DNA from: Arthrobacter rhizosphaerae
Lineage (GTDB): Bacteria > Actinomycetota > Actinomycetes > Actinomycetales > Micrococcaceae
NCBI RefSeq assembly: GCF_023062595.1
Contig: NZ_JALLAN010000015.1
Coordinates: 80,412 to 144,411, forward strand
DNA: 64,000 nucleotides
Reading direction: 5' to 3'
Shown here piece by piece: positions 1 through 9,392 of the stretch. Position 1 is the stretch's first letter. Each line of letters opens with the position of its first letter. The notes under the pieces were generated by a model. The model searched no databases. It saw only the letters and a program-made list of their open reading frames with translations, and was not told the DNA's origin. Made by a program: the position numbers and the translations under genes.

Positions 1-260
1 AGGGGTAGGCTGCCATCGTCTTTCGTCGGGGCCTCGACGCTGCGCCGGTCCCTCTCACTGAGCACTGCGGTAAGTAACTCCTGCTTGCCACGGAAATAGT
101 GAAAAAGAGTCGGTTCCTTCACACCCACCATCTCTGCTACCCGTTTGAGAGCCGTGCCCTCAAAGCCCTCAGTCGCGAAGACGTCAGTTGCCGTTCGAAT
201 GATCTGTGAGCGTCGTTCCGCGCCCTTGGGGTACTGGCCACGTGGCTTTGATGAGGACAT
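1..260 (-). CDS. TetR family transcriptional regulator, N-terminal part (gene runs off the window)
   Basis: The minus strand reads from an ATG at 260 for 86 codons without a stop and leaves the window at base 1. The peptide has the TetR helix-turn-helix layout: a short basic tail, an RRSQIIRTATDVFATEGF helix, then KRVAEMVGVKEPTLFHYF as the recognition part, ending in FRGKQELLTAVL. The ligand-binding C-terminus lies outside the window, so the effector cannot be guessed. It is divergent from the GH3 gene that starts at 386, with 125 bp between them. That interval holds a dyad and a plausible plus-strand promoter, so this protein may repress itself and the GH3 gene; this is inference. Confidence 0.85.
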   Translation of the reverse strand, partial: MSSSKPRGQYPKGAERRSQIIRTATDVFATEGFEGTALKRVAEMVGVKEPTLFHYFRGKQELLTAVLSERDRRSVEAPTKDDGSLP

Positions 261-263
261 CTT

Positions 264-293
264 TTGAGTGTATTTCACTCCTTTTGCTATAAA
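264..293 (+). promoter_or_regulatory. putative promoter and operator dyad upstream of the GH3 gene
   Basis: TTGAGT (264-269) and TATAAA (288-293) are separated by 18 bp and would make a sigma-70-type promoter for the GH3 gene at 386. The perfect dyad GAGTG-N5-CACTC (266-280) overlaps the -35 element and is placed to be a TetR-type operator for the divergent regulator. Nothing else is recognisable in this 125-bp intergenic stretch. Confidence 0.4.
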
Positions 294-385
294 ACCTAGT
301 CATACTCGATTTTTGACGCTAACATCAGTGGAAACTCCCTGAGACCTCATCCGGGGTCATTACTGCCCTATAGACAAGGACGTCA

Positions 386-2839
386 ATGGAAACCGCCACT
401 GTGGACCAACAACTGACAAACCTGCTTGCCCAGCTGACCCTTGAGGAAAAGGTTCAGCTTCTGACCGGCCGTGATTTCTGGACAACCTGGCCGATGGAGA
501 AGATCGGCCTGCGCCGGATGCTGGTCTCCGACGGCCCCATAGGGGTCCGGGGTGAGGTCTGGGACGAACGTCAGCCCTCCATGAACTTTCCGTCTGCGAC
601 GGCTATCAGCTCATCCTGGGATCCTGCCATCGCCGACCGTCTAGGTGCCGCCTCGGCAGTCGAGGCCCGCGGCAAGGGTGTCGACGTCGTTTTGGGCCCC
701 ACAATTAACCTCCACCGATCGCCCCTGGGCGGCCGCCACTTTGAAGCTTTCAGCGAGGATCCCGTCCTGACGGCGGAACTCGCCGCTGCCTACGTTTCCG
801 GTGCACAGCGGAACGGTGTCGGAGCTACCCCCAAGCACTACGTCGCCAATGACTCCGAAACTGACCGGTTCACCGTGGACGTCAAAGTGGGGGACCGGCC
901 GCTGCGCGAGTTGTACCTGCTCGCCTTCGAGAAGGCCATTGTCGAATCGAAGGCTTGGCTGGTGATGAGCGCCTACAACTCCATTAACGGGGCCACCGCC
1001 ACCGAAAACGAGCTCCTGGAAACCCCGTTGAATAGCGAATGGGGCTTCGATGGTGTGGTCATCAGCGACTGGACGGCAGTCCGGAGCATAAACAGCGCCC
1101 GGCATTCTCAGGATTTGGTGATGCCCGGACCTGAGGGCCCGTGGGGCGAAGCCTTGGTTGCTGCAGTCAACGCAGGGGAAGTGGAGGAGTCAAGCATCGA
1201 CCGTAAGGTCCTGCGGATCCTGCAACTGGCTGCCCGGGTTGGGGCCCTGGAAGGTTTTGAGGGCGTTGGCCTTCAGGAGACGGACAGTGAAGACCCTGTT
1301 GCATTCGCGCGGGAAGCCTCCGCCGCCGGAACCGTGATGGTGAAAAACGACGGCGTCCTGCCGGTGGATCCCTCTGCGGTGAAGAGGGTCGCGGTGATTG
1401 GTCACAACGCCCGCTACGCGCGCACCCAGGGTGGCGGCTCCGCCACGGTGGTCCCCGAAAAGATCGTGACGCCTCTGGAGGGTATCCGGGAGGTGTTCGG
1501 CGCCGACAAGGTGACTTACAGTCTGGGGGCGGTAGTGCATGAAGGCATTGCCGAACTGCCTCTGGAGCGCCTGCAGAACCCAAAGACGGAAGATCCCGGG
1601 CTCCGGGTACGCTTCCTTGATGCCCAGGGAGCGGAGCTCTTCGCGGAGGACCGCCGGGCCACCGCTCTGGTCTGGTTCGGCGGCGATGCCCCGATCGAAG
1701 CATCGTCCGTGGTTGAGTTCCATACAATATTCACCCCGGAGGAGACCGGCACCATCAGGCTGGGCTTTTCCACCGTAGGCCGTGGCAGGATTTTTGTGGA
1801 CGATGTGCTGCGCCACGAAGAGAACATCGTGCCAGTGGGCACGGACCTCGGCGCTGCATTCCTTGCACCACCATCAGCGTCTGTAGAAATCCAGACGACG
1901 GCGGGGGTCCCTTTGGACGTACGAGTGGAACTGGACACCAGCGACCGTACCGGACCGCTGTCCAATGCCCTCAGCATCACCATCGGAATAGAGCCGGACG
2001 ACTCGGACCCGGACACGCTGATAGATGAGGCCGTCGAAGCCGCGCGGGATGCCGATATCGCCGTCGTCGTGGTGGGCACCAACTCCCGCGTTGAATCCGA
2101 AGGCTACGACCGGACCTCCCTGGACCTCCCGGGCCTGCAGGACCGTCTGGTCCACGCCGTCGCCGCCGCCAACCCCCGCACCGTGGTCATCATCAACTCC
2201 GGTTCACCAGTCCTGCTGCCGTGGCGTAACGAGGCCGCCGCGACGCTGATCGGATACTTCGGCGGCCAGGAATTCGGACACGCCCTCACCGACATCCTCA
2301 CCGGCGCCACCGAACCCGGAGGCAGGCTCCCCACCACCTGGCCCGCAACCCAGGAAGACGTGCCCGTCATTAACGTCACCCCGGACGCCGACGGAAAGCT
2401 CACCTACGACGAAGGCATCCACATCGGCTACCGCGGCTGGCTCAAAGCCGGCATCTCCCCGGCCTACGAATTCGGATATGGCCTCGGCTACACCGCGTGG
2501 ACCCTGGATACCGCCGACGCCCCCACCACCGCAGCACCCGGCGTCGTCGTCCCGATTTCCGTCACGTTGACTAACACCGGCACCCGGCCCGGCAAAAACG
2601 TGGTCCAGGTCTATGCCGAAAAGCCCGGCTCCGCTGTAGATCGCCCCGTCCGCTGGCTCGTCGCCTCCGCTCCTGCCTGGGCAGAGCCCGGCGAAACCGT
2701 CACTGCTGTCCTGGACGTCCCCACCAGGCTCCTGGCTTACTGGGATAAGGGCTGGATTTATGAGCCCGGCGAATACATCCTCCGCATCGGTACCTCGGTC
2801 ACTGAACTGCCGCTCACCGCGAAAATCGATCTGCGCTAA
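386..2839 (+). CDS. glycoside hydrolase family 3 beta-glucosidase/xylosidase with inserted PA14 domain
   Basis: This 817-residue protein hydrolyses terminal beta-linked sugars from oligosaccharides. No signal peptide is visible, so it should act in the cytoplasm on imported sugars. The GH3 TIM-barrel domain fills about residues 10-300: the substrate Asp lies in LVSDGPIGVRG, KHY follows, and the nucleophile is Asp228 in VVISDWTAV. The alpha/beta sandwich domain is interrupted at about 400-545 by a PA14-like beta domain, and a fibronectin-III-like domain closes the protein. This GH3/PA14 layout is typical of bacterial beta-glucosidases such as the KmBglI group. The start is supported by AAGGA six bases upstream of the ATG. 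It stands alone next to a divergent TetR gene. The exact sugar specificity cannot be read from sequence. Confidence 0.93.
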   Translation: METATVDQQLTNLLAQLTLEEKVQLLTGRDFWTTWPMEKIGLRRMLVSDGPIGVRGEVWDERQPSMNFPSATAISSSWDPAIADRLGAASAVEARGKGVDVVLGPTINLHRSPLGGRHFEAFSEDPVLTAELAAAYVSGAQRNGVGATPKHYVANDSETDRFTVDVKVGDRPLRELYLLAFEKAIVESKAWLVMSAYNSINGATATENELLETPLNSEWGFDGVVISDWTAVRSINSARHSQDLVMPGPEGPWGEALVAAVNAGEVEESSIDRKVLRILQLAARVGALEGFEGVGLQETDSEDPVAFAREASAAGTVMVKNDGVLPVDPSAVKRVAVIGHNARYARTQGGGSATVVPEKIVTPLEGIREVFGADKVTYSLGAVVHEGIAELPLERLQNPKTEDPGLRVRFLDAQGAELFAEDRRATALVWFGGDAPIEASSVVEFHTIFTPEETGTIRLGFSTVGRGRIFVDDVLRHEENIVPVGTDLGAAFLAPPSASVEIQTTAGVPLDVRVELDTSDRTGPLSNALSITIGIEPDDSDPDTLIDEAVEAARDADIAVVVVGTNSRVESEGYDRTSLDLPGLQDRLVHAVAAANPRTVVIINSGSPVLLPWRNEAAATLIGYFGGQEFGHALTDILTGATEPGGRLPTTWPATQEDVPVINVTPDADGKLTYDEGIHIGYRGWLKAGISPAYEFGYGLGYTAWTLDTADAPTTAAPGVVVPISVTLTNTGTRPGKNVVQVYAEKPGSAVDRPVRWLVASAPAWAEPGETVTAVLDVPTRLLAYWDKGWIYEPGEYILRIGTSVTELPLTAKIDLR

Positions 2840-2943
2840 CGCGAAGGGAAGCACCAGGATCCGAAACGATGGAAACTAACGGGACCGAACCAGTTCACTG
2901 CCCTTCCACCTGAGCCGAAAGTGCGGCGAGGCTAGCTCGTGGC

Positions 2944-4002
2944 TCAGGAGCTGTACGGCACGCGCTGCCAGCTCAGCACGTCGCTGCTGGTGGAAGCCTC
3001 CGGTGCGACAGTGACGCGCAGCCATTCGTTGGATGTAGCGGCCCCTTCAACAGTCACACGCCGGAGATTCGGCACGTGGTCTACGTCGTAGACGTCCAGC
3101 CAAGGCGAACCCTCCGCCAGCGGGGAGTCGTCGTTGTAGATGTGGCTGTCGCCGTTGATGATATAGACCGGGCCGCCATAGGCCTGGGATCCGGCAGCGA
3201 TGGTCTCGACTATCGAGCGGAAGCCGCTCACGAGTTCAGGGTTCTCTTCGACGCCCTGGGTCAGCATGTACGGATCGAACATGTCGGCCTGGGTCATGAT
3301 GACGACGGCCCGGGCATTGGTCCTCGTGGCGTCGGCGAAGGTGTGCTCCAGCTGGGCGACATCCGCAGCCGTCCTTGCATCGACCTCGGCCAGTTGCGCC
3401 TGGTTCGGCTCGGTCTGGCCAAGACCTGACCACGGCAGGAGCGAATTGTTGGATCCTTGTACGTTCACCACGGAGAAGGCGATCCGCTGCTCGCTGAAAG
3501 TCACGTTCTCCGGAAGGCCCTGGTCGGCTGCGGACTTCACCGGCATGTTCCCGCCAAGGGTCTTCCCTGGCGTGGCGAAGAACATCTCGCGGAGCGCGTC
3601 CAGCCGCTCGAGGGGATCGTAGGCGCCGTTGTTGAGGCGATGGCAGTCCACCCATTCGTTGTCCCCGGGAGTGTAAACCAGCGGGGCCTCGAAACGGTCA
3701 AACTGGGCCCTAATAGCGGCGAAGTACTCGTCCGTGCATTGGGCCGAGCCGGCCTTGATGTCCCCTACATGTGTGACGAAGCGCAGCTCATCCTGGTTGT
3801 TCAGCTCGGAAACCATCTGCGGGAAGCGGTCAAACTGGGCTGCACCGTAAGGCACATCGCCGATTACACCGAAGGTAAAGGAATCCTGCCTCGAGTCCTC
3901 TGCCTCGGCTGAATGGGCTGCCTGGGCCGGAACGGCGGAGCTGCCAAGAAGGGCAAGGGCGGCAGCAGCGCCCAGAATGAGGGCACGTTGTGGCATTGGC
4001 AT
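2944..4002 (-). CDS. secreted metallophosphoesterase-like protein
   Basis: A 352-residue exported protein. The start at 4002 is preferred over the ATG four codons upstream because GGAG lies six bases before it. Residues 1-30 form a Sec signal peptide (a hydrophobic run of Ala/Leu ending AQAA). The mature part carries the calcineurin-like metal-binding series in order: FGVIGDVPYG, THVGDIKAG, YTPGDNEW and INGDSHIYND. It therefore probably hydrolyses a phosphate ester outside the membrane; the substrate is unknown. It ends 105 bp past the convergent GH3 stop. No regulator or partner is adjacent. The PhoX gene further on shows that this region has other extracytoplasmic phosphatases, but there is no visible link between the two. 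Confidence 0.85.
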   Translation of the reverse strand: MPMPQRALILGAAAALALLGSSAVPAQAAHSAEAEDSRQDSFTFGVIGDVPYGAAQFDRFPQMVSELNNQDELRFVTHVGDIKAGSAQCTDEYFAAIRAQFDRFEAPLVYTPGDNEWVDCHRLNNGAYDPLERLDALREMFFATPGKTLGGNMPVKSAADQGLPENVTFSEQRIAFSVVNVQGSNNSLLPWSGLGQTEPNQAQLAEVDARTAADVAQLEHTFADATRTNARAVVIMTQADMFDPYMLTQGVEENPELVSGFRSIVETIAAGSQAYGGPVYIINGDSHIYNDDSPLAEGSPWLDVYDVDHVPNLRRVTVEGAATSNEWLRVTVAPEASTSSDVLSWQRVPYSS

Positions 4003-4230
4003 AGCAGGCTCCATCGCGGTCTGTGGTGTCTTTGGGCAATGACCGCAAAGTTAGCCGCCGAAGGCTACGCGGACAGGAAGCTCAGGCGTCCTAAAAATGA
4101 ACAGCCGCTTCTTATGCATCGCGGCAGCCTGGAGATTGCTTCCGGCTAGAGCGGGCGGCTCCGAAAATTCGGAGGCGGGACCTGATTCTGGACGACACGC
4201 TCCCGGGGGACCGCCGGTATCGCAGCTGCT

Positions 4231-4803
4231 TTACTGCCGCAACGATGCGGCACGTCTGGCCGCAGAAAAGCTAAGCCTGTTGAGGTAGTCGGCCAAGGCA
4301 ACAGGTTCCCCTCCAGGGACGCTAATAATCAGGTCTCCGTGCCGTGTCAGGACCATTGCGTTCCCCCGGGGTTCTTCTGCTTGCTTCACGGCACCAATGA
4401 AATCCTCGTAACTTTCAACCAGTCTCGGGCAGCTGAGGGGAATCAACTTGTGTGCAATGGCGGCGACCTGCACGGGGTGGTTGCGGACCAAGCGGCCCGA
4501 TCCATCCAGCACCACCTCCGCGATCGCCATCCTGGAATCACCCTTCAATTGGGAACTGCGGCGCTCCAGTCCGCCCAGAACGTAAGCCGGGGCCCAGTTT
4601 CGCCCACTGGGATCGGTGACAGGGACCGGCGATAGTCCGGCCACCCGGAGCGACGCCACGGTAGCTCCTACCAACTCGGCCAGGCGTGGTTCTACTCGCA
4701 TCCTCACCTGCCAGTCCAATGGGGGCAGTAGGTCGACCAGCGGCCGAGCCATGGCCTGCTTTCGGTGGAAGGTGCGCCCGAGAAAGCCTGCCGAAATAGC
4801 CAT
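4231..4803 (-). CDS. conserved-looking hypothetical protein, unknown function
   Basis: I do not recognise this 190-residue protein. The start is supported by AGGAG seven bases upstream. No signal peptide or membrane segment is visible. The sequence alternates predicted beta strands and short helices: MRVEPRLAELVGATVASLRVAGL near residues 34-56, and a C-terminal segment with LTRHGDLIISVPGGEPVALADYL. It is divergent from the BetI-like gene, with 173 bp between starts. The 228-bp gap on its downstream side (4003-4230) holds no gene. It could belong to the choline locus or be unrelated. Confidence 0.6.
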   Translation of the reverse strand: MAISAGFLGRTFHRKQAMARPLVDLLPPLDWQVRMRVEPRLAELVGATVASLRVAGLSPVPVTDPSGRNWAPAYVLGGLERRSSQLKGDSRMAIAEVVLDGSGRLVRNHPVQVAAIAHKLIPLSCPRLVESYEDFIGAVKQAEEPRGNAMVLTRHGDLIISVPGGEPVALADYLNRLSFSAARRAASLRQ

Positions 4804-4976
4804 GCCGGTCTCCTATTCCAGGCCCCGCTGCTGGAGCCCTCACACTAGAATGCGGTCCGCGCTGGCCAGCTGTCCAGCCCCGGCAGGTAGGCCTGGACCG
4901 AGTTATATGGGGATGACTTCCGACATTGCCATGGGGGCGAGATGCGCCACCATGGCTTTGCCCATAGTCTGGCCAA

Positions 4977-5561
4977 GTGGATACCAACACCGTGAAGTCC
5001 GGCGAACAGGGCGACAGGCAGTCGCGCATCCTTGAAGCGGCATTGGGCCTGCTGTCACGCCACGGGATCGCAGGAGTCAATATGCGGGCGGTGGCCCGTG
5101 AAGCCGGCGTCGCACTCGGGCTCGTGAACTACTACTACGAAGACAAGATGAGTCTGATCCGTGCGGCTCTGCACCGCATTGACCAGCACGACCTGATGCT
5201 GGTCGCGCCCGACCCGGAATTACCCCCGGAAGAACAGCTCCGGAAGGCCCTCCGTCGCGTTGCGGGCCCGGACCTCCTAACCACACAGTATCTGTCGCTG
5301 CGTCTCCATCTGTGGGCGCTTGCGCAAGCCCATGAAGACTTTGCATCCATCAATGCGGCAGCGTTCGAGCGCTATCTCGAAGGGCTCGCCACGCTCATCG
5401 GAAATGCCACGCCCGAGCTTTCCACTGAGGCGTGCAGGGAACGGGCAGCCGACATCGTCGTGGTGCAAAACGGGATGTGGTTGACCGCACTCCTTGGTGT
5501 TGACAAGGAATCCATCCGGCGCAGCATCGCGCGCACCGAAGAGATCGCATTCGCCGCTTAG
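4977..5561 (+). CDS. betI: BetI-like TetR family repressor
   Basis: A 194-residue TetR regulator. The helix-turn-helix covers about residues 14-60 (ILEAALGLLSRHGIAGVNMR, then AREAGVALGLVNYYYEDK). The LVNYYYEDKMSLIRAAL stretch resembles BetI, the choline-responsive repressor of the bet genes. The GTG start is chosen because no other start precedes the domain. CATAGT lies eight bases upstream, which suits a leaderless transcript. It reads toward betA, betB and a permease, and the 398-bp gap downstream carries two TGAACA-N2-TGTTCA dyads that it probably binds. BetI function is inferred from context and partial similarity; another TetR with the same target would look alike. Confidence 0.8.
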   Translation: MDTNTVKSGEQGDRQSRILEAALGLLSRHGIAGVNMRAVAREAGVALGLVNYYYEDKMSLIRAALHRIDQHDLMLVAPDPELPPEEQLRKALRRVAGPDLLTTQYLSLRLHLWALAQAHEDFASINAAAFERYLEGLATLIGNATPELSTEACRERAADIVVVQNGMWLTALLGVDKESIRRSIARTEEIAFAA

Positions 5562-5715
5562 CGGCTGCTGCAACACGTATCCCCGGACGTCGAAATCGTC
5601 CGCGGTGGCAAGGCGCTGCCCCGTCTCTTTCATGACAAACGCTCGTCACATTCAATGGCCGGTTGCAGCATTCCCAATCCTTTTGCCGTGCCCTTGTTTC
5701 GTCGCTGTTAAATCT

Positions 5716-5754
5716 TGAACATTTGTTCAGTCGAACTATTGAACACTTGTTCAA
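5716..5754 (+). promoter_or_regulatory. tandem palindromic operator upstream of betA (probable BetI sites)
   Basis: Two dyads lie 24 bp apart centre to centre: TGAACA-TT-TGTTCA at 5716-5729 and TTGAACA-CT-TGTTCAA at 5739-5754. Both arms are perfect in each copy. Spacing of about two helical turns would let two TetR dimers bind the same face. The sites lie 206 bp before the betA start in the betI-betA gap (5562-5959). The rest of that gap shows no gene. Confidence 0.65.
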
Positions 5755-5959
5755 GGTGCACTACTGTGCATGGATATGACCTACACCACACTCCCGCATT
5801 CAGGTCGTTACCGGCCTACTGCCCGGTAATGGTGCTCAAGAAGTAACGCAGGAATTTTCAAGGCCTTTCCCCGGCGCCACGATGTGGGGCGAGCTTCCGG
5901 AAGAAGGACGACCAGCCCTCAGCGGGTCTTCTGTACCAGCTAGAAGGAGAGTTTCCAGC

Positions 5960-7687
5960 ATGACAAAAACCCACTACGACTACGTCATCGTCGGCGGCGG
6001 AAGCGCGGGTTCCGTGCTTGCCAACCGGCTGAGCGAAGGAGGCCAGAGCAGCGTCCTCGTCCTCGAAGCCGGGCGCAGCGATTACCCCTGGGACCTTTTT
6101 ATCCAGATGCCTGCGGCGCTGACGTTCCCCAGCGGCAACCCACTGTACGACTGGCGCTACCAGTCCGATCCTGAACCGCACATGGGCGGCCGCCGTGTGG
6201 CCCATGCCCGCGGCAAGGTCCTGGGCGGCTCAAGCTCCATCAACGGCATGATCTTCCAGCGCGGCAACCCCCTCGACTACGAGCGCTGGGGCGCTGACGC
6301 CGGAATGGACACGTGGGACTTCGCCCACTGCCTGCCCTACTTCAACAAAATGGAAAACGCCCTGGCGGCGGATCCGGCCGATGAACTCCGCGGCCACGAC
6401 GGCCCGCTGGTCCTGGAGCGCGGTCCGGCCACCAACCCGCTCTTCCAGGCGTTCTTTAAGGCCGCCCAGGAAGCAGGCTACCCGCTGACCGATGACGTCA
6501 ACGGCTACCGCCAGGAGGGCTTTGCGGCCTTTGACCGCAATGTCCACAAGGGCCAGCGCCTCTCAGCTTCAAGGGCCCACATCCGCCCCAACGCAGGCCG
6601 CCCGAACCTCACGGTGCTGACCCGGGCGATGGTCACCATGGTCAACTTCAAGGGCACCATGGCCACCGGAGTCACCTACCGCCGCAACGGACAGACCCAC
6701 GTGGTCAACGCCGGTGAGGTCATCCTGTCAGGCGGCGCCATCAACACTCCGCAGCTGCTGCAGCTCTCCGGCGTGGGCGAAGCCGGACATCTGAACTCCT
6801 TGGGCATCAAGCCTGTGGTCAACCTTCCCGGCGTGGGGGAGAACCTGCAGGACCACCTGGAGGTCTACATCCAGCACGCCTGCACCCAGCCGGTGTCCAT
6901 GCAGCCAAACCTGGACCTCTGGCGCTACCCCCTCATCGGCCTCCAATGGCTGCTCGGACGCAAGGGCCCCGCGGCCACGAACCACTTCGAAGGCGGCGGG
7001 TTCGTGCGCTCCAACGAGGACGTTGCGTACCCGAACCTGATGTTCCACTTCCTGCCCGTTGCTGTGCGATATGACGGCCAGAAGGCGGACGCAAAGCACG
7101 GCTACCAGGTGCACATCGGCCCCATGTACTCCGATGCCCGCGGCACCCTGAAGATTAAGTCCACCGACCCCACCGTCCACCCATCCATGCTCTTCAACTA
7201 CCTCTCCACGGAGCAGGACCGGCGAGAATGGGTGGAGGCCATACACGTGGCCCGCGACATCCTGGGCCAGTCCGCCATGATGCCCTTCAGCGGCGGGGAG
7301 CTCTCACCCGGGCAAAGCGTCCGGACCGACGCCGAGATCCTGGACTGGGTGGCCCGGGACGCCGAAACAGCCCTGCACCCCTCCTGCACCGCCAAGATGG
7401 GCCCGGAGTCCGATCCGATGGCCGTGGTGAACCCGCTCGACATGTCCGTCCATGGAACCCAGGGCCTCCGCGTTGTGGACGCCTCGGCCATGCCGTACGT
7501 GACCAACGGCAACATCTACGCCCCCGTTATGATGCTCGCCGAGAAGGCCGCCGACCTGATCTCCGGGAAGGCGCCGCTGGCCGCCCAGCACGCCGAGTTC
7601 TACCGCCACGGGATCTCTCCCCTTGAAAAGGGCGGCACAGTACGTCACGGCGCCGGTACTGCGGCCGCCCCTGCGGCTGGGGCCTAG
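5960..7687 (+). CDS. betA: choline dehydrogenase (GMC oxidoreductase)
   Basis: A 575-residue FAD enzyme that oxidises choline to betaine aldehyde. The ADP-binding motif is at the N-terminus (VIVGGGSAGSVLANRL, residues 9-24). The GMC signature follows (GKVLGGSSSINGM), and the C-terminal catalytic region holds HPSCTAKMG and the FAD-contacting TNGNIYAPVMM. The start at 5960 has AGAAGGAGAG before it; reading could open further upstream at 5882, but that leader has no homologous look. The gene is followed after 31 bp by betB, so the two steps to glycine betaine are cotranscribed. Upstream dyads suggest control by the BetI-like protein. GMC family members also include other alcohol oxidases; the neighbours make choline the best choice. 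Confidence 0.92.
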   Translation: MTKTHYDYVIVGGGSAGSVLANRLSEGGQSSVLVLEAGRSDYPWDLFIQMPAALTFPSGNPLYDWRYQSDPEPHMGGRRVAHARGKVLGGSSSINGMIFQRGNPLDYERWGADAGMDTWDFAHCLPYFNKMENALAADPADELRGHDGPLVLERGPATNPLFQAFFKAAQEAGYPLTDDVNGYRQEGFAAFDRNVHKGQRLSASRAHIRPNAGRPNLTVLTRAMVTMVNFKGTMATGVTYRRNGQTHVVNAGEVILSGGAINTPQLLQLSGVGEAGHLNSLGIKPVVNLPGVGENLQDHLEVYIQHACTQPVSMQPNLDLWRYPLIGLQWLLGRKGPAATNHFEGGGFVRSNEDVAYPNLMFHFLPVAVRYDGQKADAKHGYQVHIGPMYSDARGTLKIKSTDPTVHPSMLFNYLSTEQDRREWVEAIHVARDILGQSAMMPFSGGELSPGQSVRTDAEILDWVARDAETALHPSCTAKMGPESDPMAVVNPLDMSVHGTQGLRVVDASAMPYVTNGNIYAPVMMLAEKAADLISGKAPLAAQHAEFYRHGISPLEKGGTVRHGAGTAAAPAAGA

Positions 7688-7718
7688 ACATGATTGATGG
7701 ACTGGAGAAGGAGAAACA

Positions 7719-9272
7719 ATGACCGCCACCGTTGAACAAATCAACCACGCCGGGAAAGGGCAGGACGCCGTCAAGGGCCTGTACATTGACGGCGCCTGGC
7801 AGCAGGCTTCCGACGGCGGGACAACAGTTGTGCGCTGCCCGGCGGACGGGCGCGAGGTGGCCGTTGTCGCCTCGTCCACTGTCGAGGACGCGGAGCGGGC
7901 AATCGCCAGTGCCCGTGCAGCGTTCGACGGCGGTGCGTGGCGCCGGCTGACGGACATTGAACGCGGCGAAGTCCTGCTTCGCATCGCCGGGCTGCTTGAG
8001 CGGGACAAGGCGGCTTATGCCCGCGCCGAGGCGCTGGACACAGGCAAGCGCCTCGTCGAGGCCGAATACGATATTGACGATATTGCCGCGTGCTTCCGCT
8101 ACTACGGCAAGATTGCAGGCCTCGATGCGGGCAGGGTGATCGACACGGGCCGGCCGAATGCCATCAGCCGGGTGGTCTATGAACCGCTTGGCGTCTGTTC
8201 CCTCATCGCACCATGGAACTACCCGCTCCTCCAGGCGGCCTGGAAAGTGGCACCGGCACTCGTCGCGGGAAATTCCTTCGTGCTCAAGCCCAGCGAGCTC
8301 ACGCCGTCCACCTCCATCCTGCTCATGGAAACGCTGGCAGAGGCCGGGGTTCCCGCTGGCGTCGCAAACCTGGTCACGGGAAGCGGATCGAGGGTAGGTC
8401 CTCTGTTGAGTTCGGATCCGCGCGTGGATCTCGTCTCACTGACCGGAAGCCTGGCCACGGGCCAGACGATCATGGCGGCCGCCGCGGAGACCGTAAAGCG
8501 CGTCGCCTTCGAACTCGGCGGGAAGAACCCCAACGTCGTCTTCGCGGACGCGGACTGGGATGCCGCCGTCGACAATGCCCTGACAGCTGTTTTCCTGCAC
8601 TCCGGCCAGGTCTGCTCGGCCGGGGCCAGGCTCGTCGTCGAGGAAACCATTGCGGAGCGCTTCGTTGCCGAGGTGGTGGAACGGGCGAAAAAGATCCGGA
8701 TGGGCGGGCCATTTGATGCCAACGCAGAAACGGGCCCGCTGATTTCCGCCAAGCACCGCGAACAGGTTCACGCCTACGTCCAGGCCGGAATCGCCGAGGG
8801 CGCCGAGCTTTTGTGCGGCGGCTACATCCCCGAGGACGGAGCGCTCGCGGACGGGTTCTTCTACCCGCCCACCGTGCTCGATAACTGCCGTTCGGGGATG
8901 AGCGTGCTGCGGGAGGAGTCATTCGGCCCGGTACTGACCGTCGAGACGTTCCGGACCGAAGCCGAGGCCGTTGCCATAGCCAACGACACGGAGTACGGCC
9001 TGGCGGGGGCGGTCTGGACGTCGGATGCGTCGAAAGCGCAGCGCGTTGCGGGTGCTCTCCGGCACGGAACAGTATGGATCAATGACTACCACCCGTACGT
9101 ACCGCAGGCGGAGTGGGGCGGTTTCGGCAAGTCCGGCATTGGCCGTGAACTTGGCAGCGCGGGCCTCAACGAATACCGCGAGGCAAAACATATCTGGCAG
9201 AACATCCAGCCCGCACCCAGCGGCTGGTTCGGTTCATCCCCGAACGAAACGGGGGCGGGCCTGGCCGAATAG
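7719..9272 (+). CDS. betB: betaine aldehyde dehydrogenase
   Basis: A 517-residue NAD(P)-dependent aldehyde dehydrogenase that would turn betaine aldehyde into glycine betaine. Family landmarks are in order: PWNYPLLQAAWKVAPAL (cofactor domain), SLTGSLATGQ, the general-base Glu in FELGGKNPNVVF, and the catalytic Cys in HSGQVCSAGARLV. Near the C-terminus WGGFGKSGIGRELG completes the fold. The start is set by GGAGAAGGAG upstream. It directly follows betA and precedes the permease, which gives the specificity; sequence alone would only say ALDH superfamily. Confidence 0.9.
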   Translation: MTATVEQINHAGKGQDAVKGLYIDGAWQQASDGGTTVVRCPADGREVAVVASSTVEDAERAIASARAAFDGGAWRRLTDIERGEVLLRIAGLLERDKAAYARAEALDTGKRLVEAEYDIDDIAACFRYYGKIAGLDAGRVIDTGRPNAISRVVYEPLGVCSLIAPWNYPLLQAAWKVAPALVAGNSFVLKPSELTPSTSILLMETLAEAGVPAGVANLVTGSGSRVGPLLSSDPRVDLVSLTGSLATGQTIMAAAAETVKRVAFELGGKNPNVVFADADWDAAVDNALTAVFLHSGQVCSAGARLVVEETIAERFVAEVVERAKKIRMGGPFDANAETGPLISAKHREQVHAYVQAGIAEGAELLCGGYIPEDGALADGFFYPPTVLDNCRSGMSVLREESFGPVLTVETFRTEAEAVAIANDTEYGLAGAVWTSDASKAQRVAGALRHGTVWINDYHPYVPQAEWGGFGKSGIGRELGSAGLNEYREAKHIWQNIQPAPSGWFGSSPNETGAGLAE

Positions 9273-9291
9273 GCAACGGCAATGGGGGAAC

Positions 9292-9322
9292 GGCCGGGCG
9301 CTGCCAAGCGCGGTGCCCGGCC
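9292..9322 (+). terminator. GC-rich hairpin between betB and the permease gene
   Basis: Perfect 8-bp arms GGCCGGGC (9292-9299) and GCCCGGCC (9315-9322) with a 15-base loop lie 19 bases after the betB stop. No T-run follows, so it is more likely a partial terminator or an mRNA-stabilising hairpin that lowers permease expression relative to betAB than a full stop. Confidence 0.4.
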
Positions 9323-9392
9323 CTGATATAAACCCGCGTCCAATGGCGGCCGCGGGTCATCACCATCGTGCTTTTCTCATTTAGGAGCTCAG

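Noticed and set aside
1167..1816. Long open frames on the minus strand inside the GH3 gene
   Set aside because: They follow the codon pattern of the plus-strand GH3 gene, have no ribosome sites and show no family motifs.
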